Part shown: positions 17,991-26,620 of the stretch, one piece after another
How the letters are laid out: each line of letters begins with the position of its first letter
Position numbering within the stretch: the stretch's first letter is position 1
NCBI RefSeq assembly: GCF_042678385.1
Contig: NZ_JBHUDY010000001.1
Location: 930,001-994,000, forward strand
Length of the DNA stretch: 64,000 bases
Direction of reading: 5' to 3'
From: Sphingomonas_B tabacisoli
Lineage (GTDB): Bacteria; Pseudomonadota; Alphaproteobacteria; Sphingomonadales; Sphingomonadaceae
Translations under genes and position numbers: made by a program
The notes under the pieces: generated by a model
Databases searched by the model: none
Seen by the model: the letters and a program-made list of their open reading frames with translations, nothing else
What the model was told of the DNA's origin: nothing

Positions 17991-18895
17991 CGGGCGCAGG
18001 CGAGGTCCTGCACGATCGACCCCAGCGACTTGTAGATCGTGACGTCCCGCGCGCTCAGCCGACCAGGCGCGTCGCCCGCGAACACCGCGCCGATCTCGGG
18101 CAGGACATGGCTGTCGTCGACCAGGCCGGCCTCGCGGGCGCGCAGAAACTCCGCGCCCTGGGCGAGCACGCCCGCGCGGTGATCGGGGACGAACCGTGCG
18201 CGGGCGACCAGCGCATTGTCGATCTCGACAGGCCCGGCCCGGCTTGACCCGACCAGGTTGATATGCGTCCCGTCCGCAACATCGGCCGAAGTCAGGATCG
18301 GCTCGCTGGCAGCCGTGGTCGCGCAGACGATCGCCGCGCCGGCGACCGCTTCTGCGGGAGTGTCGAACGCTTCAGCCGGTAAACCGAGCTCATCGCTGAT
18401 CCGCCGCGCCAGGATTTCAGCCTTGGCACGTGATCGTCCCCACAGGCGGACCGCCTTGATCGCGCGAACGTGGCGAATGGCCGCCGCATGCTGCCAGGCC
18501 TGCTCGCCAGTGCCCAGGATCGCGAGCGTGTCGGCCCCAGGCAAGGCAAGCGCGTCGGTCGCGGCAGCCGACGCGCATGCCGTCCGGATCGCGGTGACCT
18601 CGCCGGCTTCGATCACGGCCGCCGGCGCGCCGCTTGCCTCGTCGAACAGCACGATCACGCCTTGGTGCGATCGCGGCTGCCCGGGAAAGACGCTGACCAG
18701 CTTCGCACCGAACCCCGAGCCATCCAGCGCCCCCGGCATCACGCCGAATGCATTGCCGTCCTCCAGATCGAGGATGCTGCGCAGCAATTGCTTCGATCGT
18801 CCTTGGGACAGCGCTGTCATGGCCTCGCGCATCAGGCCGATGCAGGTGCGATGATCGAGGTGCCGGCGCACCTCTTGGGCGTCGATCAGGATCAT
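17969..18895 (-). CDS. Ornithine cyclodeaminase/mu-crystallin family protein
   Basis: This 308-residue protein has the family's N-terminal substrate region (FGAKLVSVFPGQP, AIRTACASAAATDAL) and an NAD(P)-binding Rossmann motif LAILGTGEQAWQHAAAI. It then carries VCATTAASEPIL and a C-terminal SLGSIVQDLACARYL. Members include ornithine cyclodeaminase, alanine dehydrogenase and ketimine reductases, so the reaction is uncertain. The ATG at 18895 overlaps the upstream dipeptidase-like gene's stop by four bases, which favours it over the ATG nine bases earlier. Coupling to dipeptidase-like and amidohydrolase genes points to amino-acid metabolism. Confidence 0.85.
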   Translation of the reverse strand: MILIDAQEVRRHLDHRTCIGLMREAMTALSQGRSKQLLRSILDLEDGNAFGVMPGALDGSGFGAKLVSVFPGQPRSHQGVIVLFDEASGAPAAVIEAGEVTAIRTACASAAATDALALPGADTLAILGTGEQAWQHAAAIRHVRAIKAVRLWGRSRAKAEILARRISDELGLPAEAFDTPAEAVAGAAIVCATTAASEPILTSADVADGTHINLVGSSRAGPVEIDNALVARARFVPDHRAGVLAQGAEFLRAREAGLVDDSHVLPEIGAVFAGDAPGRLSARDVTIYKSLGSIVQDLACARYLVDAR

Positions 18896-20010
18896 GCGCC
18901 CCACACGTCGGTGGCAAAGCGCAGGAAGTTCTGGCCCAGGATCTTGTCGATCTGCCGCGGCTTATAACCGCGCTCGCCGAGCAGCCGCGCGAGCTTCCTG
19001 AACTGCTCCGGCCCGCGCAGGTCGACGACGAACGGATAGGTATCGGGTCCCTCGCCCGATGCCGAAATGCCCGCCGCGCGCCGCTTCGCGATCTCGGCTG
19101 CGAGCACCGAGGAGTATTTCTTCAGATCGTCGATCTGGCTCACGGTTCCATCCGTTCCGATACCGACATGATCCTCGCCGCATATTTCCACGGCGTGGTC
19201 AATATGGGCCGCCACATCGCTCGCATGGGCATAGCCATGCGGGTCGAGGAACGGCATGAAATAGATGCCCACAAACCCGCCCCGCGAGGCGACCAGCCGC
19301 AGCTCCTCGTCGGTCTTGTTGCGCGGCAAATCGGTCACCGCCCGGCAGCCGGTGTGATTGATCGAGATCGGCGCCTTGGAAGCCCGCGCGGCCTCGAGGC
19401 AAGTCTGCTGCCCGCTGTGCGACAGGTCGACCATCACCCGCTTTGCGTTCAACCGCGCCACCACTTCGCGCCCGAACTCCGTCAGGCCGGGATTGCCCGG
19501 CGCCATCGATCCGCCGCCAAGCTGGTTCGCCGGGTTGTAGGTGAGCTGAAACACCCGCACGCCCAGATCGGCGAAGATATCGACCCGGCTCGCGTCCTTG
19601 CCCATCATCGCGCCGTTCTGAAACCCGTAGACGATGCCGATCTTCCGCTCGGCCTGCGCTCGGCGAATATCGGCGGCAGTCCACACCTTGAGCAGGTCAC
19701 GCGAATGGCGGCGGAGCAGCGCATCGGTCTCAGCGACATCGCGCACGCTTTTCTCGAAGGGGTCCTCGGGCCCTGAGACATAACCAAGCGTGCAGTTGAC
19801 GGCAGTCAGCCCCGACGCATGCGCTTCGGCCAGAACGCGGGGCGTGAACGGATCGTCCTGCTCCCCATCGATGTTCGGATCGCCGAGGCCGCCGAGCGCA
19901 TTTACGACGATGCGGTCCTTCAGCGGATCGGGCGCGATAGCGGCGGGGATGGCCGGTGAAGCTGCTGTCGCTGCCGCGAGGGCGAGGAAGCTGCGGCGGT
20001 CGTGCATCAT
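18892..20010 (-). CDS. M19 membrane-dipeptidase-like protein with altered metal ligands
   Basis: This 372-residue protein has a Tat-like leader (DRRSFLALAAATAASPA) and a renal-dipeptidase-type barrel. Conserved parts include LTYNPANQLG, VMVDLSHSGQQ (His198), SINHTGCRAVTDLPRN (His219) and HVGIGTDGTV. The usual first metal motif HxD is absent: the equivalent strand reads VVNALGGLGDPN. The bridging-metal glutamate position reads GFQNG (Gln131). Either this is a divergent subgroup with a different metal site or it is not a classical dipeptidase. It is exported, and overlaps both neighbours by four bases, so it is made as part of a three-gene unit. Confidence 0.8.
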   Translation of the reverse strand: MMHDRRSFLALAAATAASPAIPAAIAPDPLKDRIVVNALGGLGDPNIDGEQDDPFTPRVLAEAHASGLTAVNCTLGYVSGPEDPFEKSVRDVAETDALLRRHSRDLLKVWTAADIRRAQAERKIGIVYGFQNGAMMGKDASRVDIFADLGVRVFQLTYNPANQLGGGSMAPGNPGLTEFGREVVARLNAKRVMVDLSHSGQQTCLEAARASKAPISINHTGCRAVTDLPRNKTDEELRLVASRGGFVGIYFMPFLDPHGYAHASDVAAHIDHAVEICGEDHVGIGTDGTVSQIDDLKKYSSVLAAEIAKRRAAGISASGEGPDTYPFVVDLRGPEQFRKLARLLGERGYKPRQIDKILGQNFLRFATDVWGA

Positions 20011-21305
20011 TGCCGCTCCACTCGGTAGTCGCTGTGCGGATAGTCCCGCCCGCGCTTCACGGTTAGTTCGACGCTACGCAGGTTCTCGATCTCGGCGAGC
20101 GGGTCTTTCGAGAGGACCACGAAATCGGCGAGTTTGCCAGGCTCGATCGAGCCGAGGTCGCGATCGCGGCCCATTGCTTTGGCGCCGTCGATGGTTGCGG
20201 CCTTGATCGCTTGAAGAGGCGGCACTCCGGCATTGTGAACGAGGAAGAATATCTCGTCGTGCAGCGGCGGCCAGGGTGTGCCCGGAGGGACATCGCTGTC
20301 GGTGCCGGCGGAGATTGTCACGCCGGCGCGATAGGCCTGGGCGGTAAGCCGCGCCGTGGTGGGGCCGGTGCAGCGCTTGGGATGCGCCGGATCGGCCTTC
20401 ATGAACAGCGAGCCGGTTGCGTCCAGAACGATGCCGCGCCGTTTCATCTCGGCGAACAGCTTGGCCATGACCGGATCGTCGCCTTTGGCCGCCAGCCGTT
20501 CCTCATAAACCGGCGTGTGGTCTTCATAAGCCGCGAGCATCACCGGCTCGACCTGATAGGCGAGGTAGCAGACATGGCTGATCGCGTCGGGCCCCGCGGC
20601 GATCACGTCTGCCGGGCGCGTCGGGAACACCGCCGAATGGGCCCAGACCAGCATGCCTTGGCGGTGCGCTTCGGCGGTGATGGCGGCGACGAGGTTCGGC
20701 GGCAGATCGGCATAGATCTTGATCGCGGCCGCACCGGTGCCTTTCGCCCGGGCGACGGCGAGCCTGAGGTCGGTCTTGCCGTCAATCGCCTGCATCCAGG
20801 GCGCGGTGCCCGGCTTCCACCCGCGGCTGGCCGCAGCCACGCGTGGGTCTGCGAAGAAAGGACGCCCCGCCATCAGGGCCGCAAAGACGATGTCGGGCGC
20901 CGCGATCTCGCCCTGTTCGGCTTCGCGGGCGAGCTCCGCGACCGCGCGCAGGTCATCCGCCATGTCGCGCACGGCCGTCACGCCGCCATAGAGGTTCCGG
21001 CGAAGCACTGCCTCGGCTTCCTTCCGGTCGGGCGGGGTGGCGAGATGGACGTGGCTGTCGATCAGGCCCGGAATGACGTAGCGGCCCTGCAGGTCCACGA
21101 TGCGCGCGCCGGCGGCCGCGATCGTGCCGTGCGGCCCGACCTGCGCAATCCGCTCGCCCGCCACCAGGATATCGACGTGCGGCCCGGCCCGCGCGCCGGT
21201 CCCGTCGATAACCGTGGCGTCGCTATAGAGGACCGAAGGATCGGGAGCCGCGGAGGCAGGCGCGGCAAGCAGCGCGGCGATAAGGAGTAGGAGACGGAAA
21301 CGCAC
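20007..21305 (-). CDS. Secreted metal-dependent amidohydrolase
   Basis: This 432-residue protein starts with a signal peptide (LLLLIAALLAAPASA). It has the amidohydrolase-superfamily arrangement: a small beta-sandwich start (YSDATVIDGTG), the metal motif GRYVIPGLIDSHVHLATPP, AIKIYADLPPNLVAAITAEA with the carboxylated-lysine position, LVWAHSAVF, and ISAGTDSDVPPG, ending EPGKLADFVVLSKDPL. Relatives are imidazolonepropionase-like and Xaa-Pro-type hydrolases of cyclic amides or N-acyl amino acids. It is first in the operon with the M19-like and cyclodeaminase-like genes. The substrate is unknown, but an exported hydrolase feeding dipeptide or amino-acid use is plausible. Confidence 0.87.
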   Translation of the reverse strand: MRFRLLLLIAALLAAPASAAPDPSVLYSDATVIDGTGARAGPHVDILVAGERIAQVGPHGTIAAAGARIVDLQGRYVIPGLIDSHVHLATPPDRKEAEAVLRRNLYGGVTAVRDMADDLRAVAELAREAEQGEIAAPDIVFAALMAGRPFFADPRVAAASRGWKPGTAPWMQAIDGKTDLRLAVARAKGTGAAAIKIYADLPPNLVAAITAEAHRQGMLVWAHSAVFPTRPADVIAAGPDAISHVCYLAYQVEPVMLAAYEDHTPVYEERLAAKGDDPVMAKLFAEMKRRGIVLDATGSLFMKADPAHPKRCTGPTTARLTAQAYRAGVTISAGTDSDVPPGTPWPPLHDEIFFLVHNAGVPPLQAIKAATIDGAKAMGRDRDLGSIEPGKLADFVVLSKDPLAEIENLRSVELTVKRGRDYPHSDYRVERQ

Positions 21306-21362
21306 CGCGCCTGAGTAGAGAGCGCCGGTTCCTCGTCAATATCGCCGTGGGAGGTCAGCCTC

Positions 21363-21764
21363 TCAGCGCGGCGCAGAGGTCTTGTGCCAGAGCTGGCGCT
21401 TGCACAGCATCCCCCCGAACTGACAGCCGTTGATCTCGATCTGCCCCGGCCCGACCAGCGCCATTTCCGCCTGCGCGGTCTGGCCGAGGTCGGGCACGAA
21501 CACCTCGCCGTTCCAGACGTTGCGGCCGGCCGGCCGGAAGTCGCGCATCAGCATCGTGCCCACCAAGCGCGGCGTGCCGCCTTCGGCTGCCGCCTCGATT
21601 GCGGACGGCGCCGCCCAGACGACGCGGCCGCACAGCGCCGGCCCGCAGCGGCTGATCGCAATCGTCACGGTCTCCTTGCGGTTCATCCAAGTGCCGAGCA
21701 CCGGATCGGCGGGGCGGGGAGCCGGGTGAGCCGCGGCGGCAATGGCAAGAGCGAGACCAAGCAT
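21363..21764 (-). CDS. DUF2147-type small secreted protein
   Basis: This 133-residue protein has a short signal peptide (MLGLALAIAAAAHPA). Its core is DPVLGTWMNRKETVTIAISRC, with CGRVVWA, MLMRDFRPAGRNVWNGEVF and GCQFGGMLCKRQLWHK. The order G-TW, CG-lVW and a closing LCR-like segment match the DUF2147 lipocalin-like family of exported proteins of unknown function. It lies 57 bp upstream of the amidohydrolase start on the same strand, so it could be co-transcribed. Four cysteines may form disulfides in the periplasm. Confidence 0.7.
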   Translation of the reverse strand: MLGLALAIAAAAHPAPRPADPVLGTWMNRKETVTIAISRCGPALCGRVVWAAPSAIEAAAEGGTPRLVGTMLMRDFRPAGRNVWNGEVFVPDLGQTAQAEMALVGPGQIEINGCQFGGMLCKRQLWHKTSAPR

Positions 21765-21811
21765 GGCGCAAACCTCCGTTACGGGCGCCGCTAGCTTCGC
21801 GATAATGTCTG

Positions 21812-22795
21812 CTACGTGAACGTCACGCCGGCCGAACGCAGCGCGCGGGGCGGTTGATCATGCATGCGGCGCCATGCCCTGCGGAGCTGCCGCGAGGAGC
21901 CGAAGCCGGTGCGTTCGGCGACGCGCTCCATGTCGAGCTGCGTCTGCGTCAGCAGCTCGCGGGCTAACGCCACGCGAAGCCGAGCTACATAGGTGCCGAC
22001 GCTCATTCCCGTATGTTCGTTGAACAGCCGGGACAGGTTGCGCGGGCTGGCGCCGGCGGCTCTCGCCAATTCCGCGACCGACCAGTCCCGCGCCGGGTCG
22101 GCCGCGACGGCGTCCTGCGCGCGGTGAACGGTCCGGTGGAGATGGTTGCGTCCGTCGAGCCAGGGCGAAAGCTGCGGATCGCCGCCTTCGCGCCTGAGAT
22201 AGACGACTAGGTAGCGCGCCACCGCGGCGGCGACGCCGTGCCCGGCTTCCGTCGCGATCAGGTGGAGCATCAGGTCGATGCCGGCCGTGATGCCGGCGCT
22301 GCTCCATCGCCCGCGGTCCTCCACGAACAGGCGATTCTCCAGTACTTTCGCTGCCGGCGCGACGGCGCGCAGCTCGGCGATGCAATCATGGTGCGTCGTG
22401 CATTGCAGCCCGTCGAACAGCCCAGCACGCCCGGCGGCGATCGCCCCGGAGCAGATCGTGATGAGGCGGTGATCCGGCCGGACGACAGCGGCAAGCCAGT
22501 CGGTCAGTTCGCCGTCTTCGCCAGTAGGCTCGTCTTCGATGCCGAGCGCCGACGATGCAGAGCCGGCGACGACGGCCGTCGCTTGCTCGGGCAGGTGTGC
22601 TGGCAGTGCCGCCAATCCGCTGATCGTCAGTCCGATCGAGGTCGCAACGTAGCGCGTGGCGGCGACATAGGTGACGTCGAACCGCACTTCGTCCTGGATC
22701 AGGTTTGCCTTGCGCACCGCCTCCATCGGCCCCGCGACGTCCAACAGCAGCGTGCGTGGCTGCAGCGCGACGGTCAGGGGAACGCGACGCGTCAT
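21812..22795 (-). CDS. GlxA-type transcriptional regulator (DJ-1/PfpI domain plus AraC HTH)
   Basis: This 327-residue protein starts with a class I glutamine-amidotransferase-like domain (LQPRTLLLDVAGPMEAVRKA, ITICSGAIAAGRAGLFDG with a nucleophile-elbow cysteine, and SSAGITAGIDLMLHLI). It ends with an AraC-type double HTH (WSVAELARAAGASPRNLSRL, RELLTQTQLDMERVAERTGF). Such regulators commonly control catabolic or nitrogenous-compound genes. The ATG at 22795 overlaps the stop of the cysteine hydrolase gene by four bases, so the pair is co-translated. The longer upstream frame is a shadow of that gene. Confidence 0.9.
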   Translation of the reverse strand: MTRRVPLTVALQPRTLLLDVAGPMEAVRKANLIQDEVRFDVTYVAATRYVATSIGLTISGLAALPAHLPEQATAVVAGSASSALGIEDEPTGEDGELTDWLAAVVRPDHRLITICSGAIAAGRAGLFDGLQCTTHHDCIAELRAVAPAAKVLENRLFVEDRGRWSSAGITAGIDLMLHLIATEAGHGVAAAVARYLVVYLRREGGDPQLSPWLDGRNHLHRTVHRAQDAVAADPARDWSVAELARAAGASPRNLSRLFNEHTGMSVGTYVARLRVALARELLTQTQLDMERVAERTGFGSSRQLRRAWRRMHDQPPRALRSAGVTFT

Positions 22796-23349
22796 GCCGC
22801 GAGCGGCGTCAGTTCGCCGAGCACCTCGTCGACGGTCCGGATGGTCGCGAACCGTCCGGCGAGCACCAACTCCGTCCGCACGCGAATGTCCTCTGCCGAG
22901 AACAGCCCGCCCGACGGGTGGCGCATCGCGAAGGTGAGCGTGGCGTCGGTCACGTAATCGACCGCAAATCCCAGATCGGAGGCATGACGCGTCGTCGTTT
23001 CGCAGCATTGCTCCGTGCGGATGCCGCTGACGATCAGGCGGCGGACGCCAGCCGAGCGCAACCAATCCTCCAGGCCCGATCCGACCAGCGCGCTATGCAC
23101 ATGCTTGCGAAACGTCGCTGTCGGATCGATGCGGAGGGGATCGATCGTCCGCACCAGGCCGCTGGCGTCGGAGAAAACGCCCGAATCCTCGACATGGAAG
23201 ATCTGCAGCACCGGCACCCCGGCCGCCGCGCATCCGTCGATCAGCCGCTGTTGTTCGGCGAAATAGCGTCGCGCTTCGTCCTCGACCCAATAATCCCGGT
23301 GCCGGAAGGATTGCTGGGCGTCGATGACGAGAAGGGCTGTGTCGATCAT
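22792..23349 (-). CDS. Isochorismatase-like cysteine hydrolase
   Basis: This 185-residue protein has the isochorismatase-fold triad: Asp in ALLVIDAQQSF, Lys in TFRKHVHSAL and Cys in VSGIRTEQCCETTTRHA, before the usual ASDLGF and VDYVTDATLTF. Members hydrolyse amides, carbamates or isochorismate, so function cannot be fixed from sequence. GGAGA sits about five bases before the ATG at 23349, favouring it over the ATG at 23361. It is co-translated with the GlxA-type regulator, a pairing common for nitrilase or amidase-like catabolic functions. Confidence 0.87.
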   Translation of the reverse strand: MIDTALLVIDAQQSFRHRDYWVEDEARRYFAEQQRLIDGCAAAGVPVLQIFHVEDSGVFSDASGLVRTIDPLRIDPTATFRKHVHSALVGSGLEDWLRSAGVRRLIVSGIRTEQCCETTTRHASDLGFAVDYVTDATLTFAMRHPSGGLFSAEDIRVRTELVLAGRFATIRTVDEVLGELTPLAA

Positions 23350-23526
23350 GGGAGTCTCCATCGGTCAATTCCGGACCGAAAGCTACATGCCCGGCAACAA
23401 CGGTAATATACATGGACGAGACTGAATTCGGACAATTCACGCCATCTCACGCCGATGCTTGCAATGCGGCAGTGGCGGGAACACACTCGGCGCGGGAGTG
23501 GATGGGATGAGTTCGGAGCGGTGTGC

Positions 23527-24597
23527 ATGCTTCGGGTCGTAAGGCGCGCCAAGCGAGGCATGACCCTGCTGGCGCTGGGGCTGGTGCTCGCGGCCGGCCC
23601 GGTTGGCGCTGCGGCACCCAAGCGCAAGCCGCTGCCCGAAGGCGCGATCATGCCGCCGCTGCCGCCGGCCGTGATCGACGATACGCTGGCGATCGGCGGC
23701 AACGACATCGACGCGCGCAAGGTCCGCACCCGGATGACCGTCGCTGTTAAGGTGAATGGTCAGGGACCATACCGCTTCGTCGTCGACAGCGGCGCGGACA
23801 GCTCGGTGGTGGGGGCGCGCGTCGCGCGGCTGCTGCAACTGCCACTGGGCACGCCGGTGCTGCTGAACGGCATGACCGAAACGACGCGCGTCGACCGCGT
23901 GCATGTCGACACGCTGGAGCTGGGCAACAGCACCATCAACAACCTGCAATTGCCGTCGCTGCAGGAACGCGATCTGGGCGGCGACGGCATGATCGGCATC
24001 GACGCGCTGGTCGAGCAGCGGCTGATGATGGATTTCGAGACCCGGGTGATCAAGGTCGAGGATGCGAAACTGCCGCCGCCTCGGGCAATGGACGGCGAGA
24101 TCGTCGTCGTCGCCCGGCGCCGGCGCGGGCAGCTCATCCTCACCCAAGTGACCGCGAACCGCAAACCGATCGACGCGGTGATCGACACGGGTTCGGAAAT
24201 CACGATCGGCAATTTGGCGCTCCGCGACCAGCTCATCCGGCGCTTTCCGGACAAATTCACTACGATCGCCGTGACCGGCGTGACGGGCGTGACCGTCAAC
24301 CTGCAATTGGCGCGCGTCGCGGAGCTGCGCGTCGGCACCATCCTGCTGCGGGACGTGCCGATCGCCTTTGCCGAGGTGCCGCCGTTCGCGGTGTTCGAGC
24401 TTTCGGACAAGCCGGCGCTGCTGCTGGGCACCGACATCCTCGAGACGTTCCGCCGCGTCTCGCTCGATTTCCGCGCGCGCAAGGTGCGCTTCCAGCTCAA
24501 ACGCTGCGGGTCGACGGGCATTACGCTCAGCACGACTTACTCAGCCTCGCTGACGCGGCTGTCATCCGGCGGGAATAACGAGACCTGCAAGCGATAG
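23527..24597 (+). CDS. Secreted protein with two retropepsin-like aspartic protease domains
   Basis: This 356-residue protein has a signal peptide (MTLLALGLVLAAGPVGAAA) and two retroviral-type aspartyl protease units. The first has the active-site FVVDSGADSSVVG (Asp87-Ser-Gly) and a closing GDGMIGIDAL; the second has DAVIDTGSEITIG (Asp220-Thr-Gly) and a closing LLLGTDIL. Two half-sites in one chain could form a self-contained pseudo-dimer like pepsin. It is probably periplasmic. GGAGCGG precedes the ATG at 23527. The neighbours give no clue to the substrate. Confidence 0.82.
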   Translation: MLRVVRRAKRGMTLLALGLVLAAGPVGAAAPKRKPLPEGAIMPPLPPAVIDDTLAIGGNDIDARKVRTRMTVAVKVNGQGPYRFVVDSGADSSVVGARVARLLQLPLGTPVLLNGMTETTRVDRVHVDTLELGNSTINNLQLPSLQERDLGGDGMIGIDALVEQRLMMDFETRVIKVEDAKLPPPRAMDGEIVVVARRRRGQLILTQVTANRKPIDAVIDTGSEITIGNLALRDQLIRRFPDKFTTIAVTGVTGVTVNLQLARVAELRVGTILLRDVPIAFAEVPPFAVFELSDKPALLLGTDILETFRRVSLDFRARKVRFQLKRCGSTGITLSTTYSASLTRLSSGGNNETCKR

Positions 24598-24650
24598 CGG
24601 CGGCGCTCCAGCGGGATTGCTTTAATCCTAAAATATCATAGCATCGCAGC

Positions 24651-25367
24651 ATGGCGCTGACGGGCAGACGGGTGCTGGTGACCGGCGGATCGAGCGGGAT
24701 CGGGCTCTCGATCGCCCGGGCGTTTCACCAGGCGGGCGCGGAGGTGCTGGTCGCGGGGCGCAATCGGGAGCGGCTCGAGGCGAGCGGCCTGCCGTGGGTG
24801 CAGATCGATGTGTGCGACGAGGCTGCGCTTGCGGACATGCCGCCGGCGGACATCTTCGTCGCGAACGCCGGCGGAGCGGCGACCGCGCCGACCCTGAGCA
24901 CCGCGCGCGCCGATTGGGATCGAATGCTGGCCCTCAACCTGACCAGCGTGTGGCTGTGCGCGAAGGCGGCGGTGCCGCCGATGATCGAGCGGGGCTGGGG
25001 GCGGTTCATCGCCATTGGGTCAACGGCGTCGGTCAAGGGCTATGCCTATGCCGGCGCCTATGCGGCGGCGAAGCATGGCGTGCTGGGGCTGGTCCGATCG
25101 CTGGCGCTGGAGCTGGCGAAAACCGGCGTCACGGCGAACGCGATCTGCCCGGGCTATACCGACACGCCGATGCTGCGCGGGGCGATGGACCGGGTGACGG
25201 CGAAGACCGGGCGCAGCGACGTGGAGGCGTCCTTCGCCAGGACCAACCCGATGGGGCGGCTGATCGCGCCGGACGAAGTTGCGGTGGCGGCTTTGTGGCT
25301 GGCGAGCGACGGGGCGGCGGGCGTAAACGGGCAGGCGATCCTGATCGACGGCGGCGAGACGGCATGA
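24651..25367 (+). CDS. Short-chain dehydrogenase/reductase
   Basis: This 238-residue NAD(P)-dependent oxidoreductase has the cofactor motif VLVTGGSSGIGLSIA, the NAG motif (FVANAGGAA), a catalytic serine in AIGSTASVKG, and the YAAAK active site within YAGAYAAAKHG. As first gene of the 24.6-30.9 kb operon it is a candidate hydroxyacyl-CoA dehydrogenase for the ring-cleaved intermediate, but this is inferred from context. Upstream, 24613-24643 is unusually AT-rich (TTTAATCCTAAAATATCATA) and is the likely promoter and MarR-binding area. The next gene overlaps by four bases. Confidence 0.9.
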   Translation: MALTGRRVLVTGGSSGIGLSIARAFHQAGAEVLVAGRNRERLEASGLPWVQIDVCDEAALADMPPADIFVANAGGAATAPTLSTARADWDRMLALNLTSVWLCAKAAVPPMIERGWGRFIAIGSTASVKGYAYAGAYAAAKHGVLGLVRSLALELAKTGVTANAICPGYTDTPMLRGAMDRVTAKTGRSDVEASFARTNPMGRLIAPDEVAVAALWLASDGAAGVNGQAILIDGGETA

Positions 25368-25813
25368 GCGGCGACCGCGATGCGCTGCGCGCCTGGCTCG
25401 CGCTGCTCGGCACCGCCAACGCGATCAAGAAGGGCGTCGACATGCGGCTGAAGCAGCGCTTCGGACTGTCGCTCGCGCGGTTCGACGTGCTGGCGGCGCT
25501 CGACCGGGCGGGAGAGGCGGGGCTGACCGCGGGCGGGCTGACCGCGTGGCTGAAAGTCACCGAAGGGAATACCACGCAGGTCACCGCGCCGCTGGTCGCG
25601 GCGGGGCTGGTCGAGCGGCGGACGGGCGCGAACGACAAGCGCGTCGCGATCTTTCGCCTGAGCGCCGAAGGCCGGACGCTGTTCGCGGCGATGGCGGCCG
25701 AGAACCGGCGCTGGATCGACGGCGCGTTCGCCGCGCTCGGCCCGGCCGAGATCGCCCAGCTCCGCGCGCTGCTCGGCGCGCTCCAGCCGCCTTTCGAGAA
25801 GGAAGCCGCATGA
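25364..25813 (+). CDS. MarR family transcriptional regulator
   Basis: This 149-residue winged-helix protein has the MarR layout: dimerisation helix (AIKKGVDMRLKQRFGLSL), recognition region (LTAGGLTAWLKVTEGNTTQVT), the wing (LVERRTGANDKRVAIFRLS) and a C-terminal helix. MarR regulators commonly bind phenolic or aryl-CoA ligands and control aromatic breakdown. It overlaps the SDR stop and the hydratase start by four bases each, so it is embedded in the operon it probably controls. MarR genes are usual companions of 2-aminobenzoyl-CoA monooxygenase loci. Confidence 0.9.
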   Translation: MSGDRDALRAWLALLGTANAIKKGVDMRLKQRFGLSLARFDVLAALDRAGEAGLTAGGLTAWLKVTEGNTTQVTAPLVAAGLVERRTGANDKRVAIFRLSAEGRTLFAAMAAENRRWIDGAFAALGPAEIAQLRALLGALQPPFEKEAA

Positions 25814-26619
25814 ACCCCGAAAGCTTCGCGCCGACCCATTTCCGCTGGCGATTTGACGCGGGTGTGGCGCTGATCACGCTCGACCGGCCGGAGAGGAAAA
25901 ACCCGCTGACGTTCGACTCCTATGCGGAGCTGCGCGATACGTTTCGGGCGCTCGTCTATGCGCGGAGCGTGAAAGCGGTGGTATTCGGCAGCCGCGGCGG
26001 GAATTTCTGTTCGGGCGGCGATGTGCACGAGATCATTGCGCCGCTGACGCTCATGTCGATGCCGGAACTGCTCGATTTTACGCGGATGACGGGCGATCTG
26101 GTGAAGGCGATGCGCGCCTGCCCGCAGCCGATCATCGCGGCGGTGGACGGCGTTTGTGCGGGCGCCGGCGCAATCATCGCGATGGCGTCGGACCTGCGCT
26201 ACGCAAGTCCCGAAGCGAAGACGGCGTTCCTGTTCAATCGGGTCGGGCTGGCAGGGTGCGACATGGGCGCGTGCGCGATGCTGCCGCGGATCATCGGGCA
26301 GGGACGGGCCAGCGAGCTGCTGTTCTTCGGCCGGTCGTTCGGCGCGGAGGAAGGCAAGGCCTGGGGCTGGTTCAACGATATCGTGGCGGCGGACGGGTTG
26401 GAGGATCATGCGCTGGAGGCGGCGCGGCGGATTGCTGCGGGGCCGGGCTTCGCCAACGGCATGACCAAGAATCAGTTCAACATGGAGTGGAATATGAGCC
26501 TGGAGACGGCGATCGAGGCCGAGGCGCAGGCGCAGGCGATCTGCATGCAGACCAGGGATTTCGAGCGGGCCTACGAGGCGTTCGCTGCGAAGCGGACGCC
26601 GGTGTTCGAGGGCGATTGA
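25810..26619 (+). CDS. Enoyl-CoA hydratase/isomerase family protein
   Basis: This 269-residue crotonase-fold protein has ALITLDRPERKNPLTFDSYA, the first oxyanion-hole segment NFCSGGDVHEI, the second AAVDGVCAGAGAIIAMASDL, and FNRVGLAGCDMGACAMLPRI at the usual glutamate region. It is expected to hydrate or isomerise a CoA-bound intermediate made by the downstream monooxygenase. The ATG overlaps the MarR stop by four bases, and the Rid-family gene begins one base after the stop. Context supports a beta-oxidation-like step in aromatic breakdown; the exact reaction is unknown. Confidence 0.9.
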   Translation: MNPESFAPTHFRWRFDAGVALITLDRPERKNPLTFDSYAELRDTFRALVYARSVKAVVFGSRGGNFCSGGDVHEIIAPLTLMSMPELLDFTRMTGDLVKAMRACPQPIIAAVDGVCAGAGAIIAMASDLRYASPEAKTAFLFNRVGLAGCDMGACAMLPRIIGQGRASELLFFGRSFGAEEGKAWGWFNDIVAADGLEDHALEAARRIAAGPGFANGMTKNQFNMEWNMSLETAIEAEAQAQAICMQTRDFERAYEAFAAKRTPVFEGD

Positions 26620-26620
26620 G

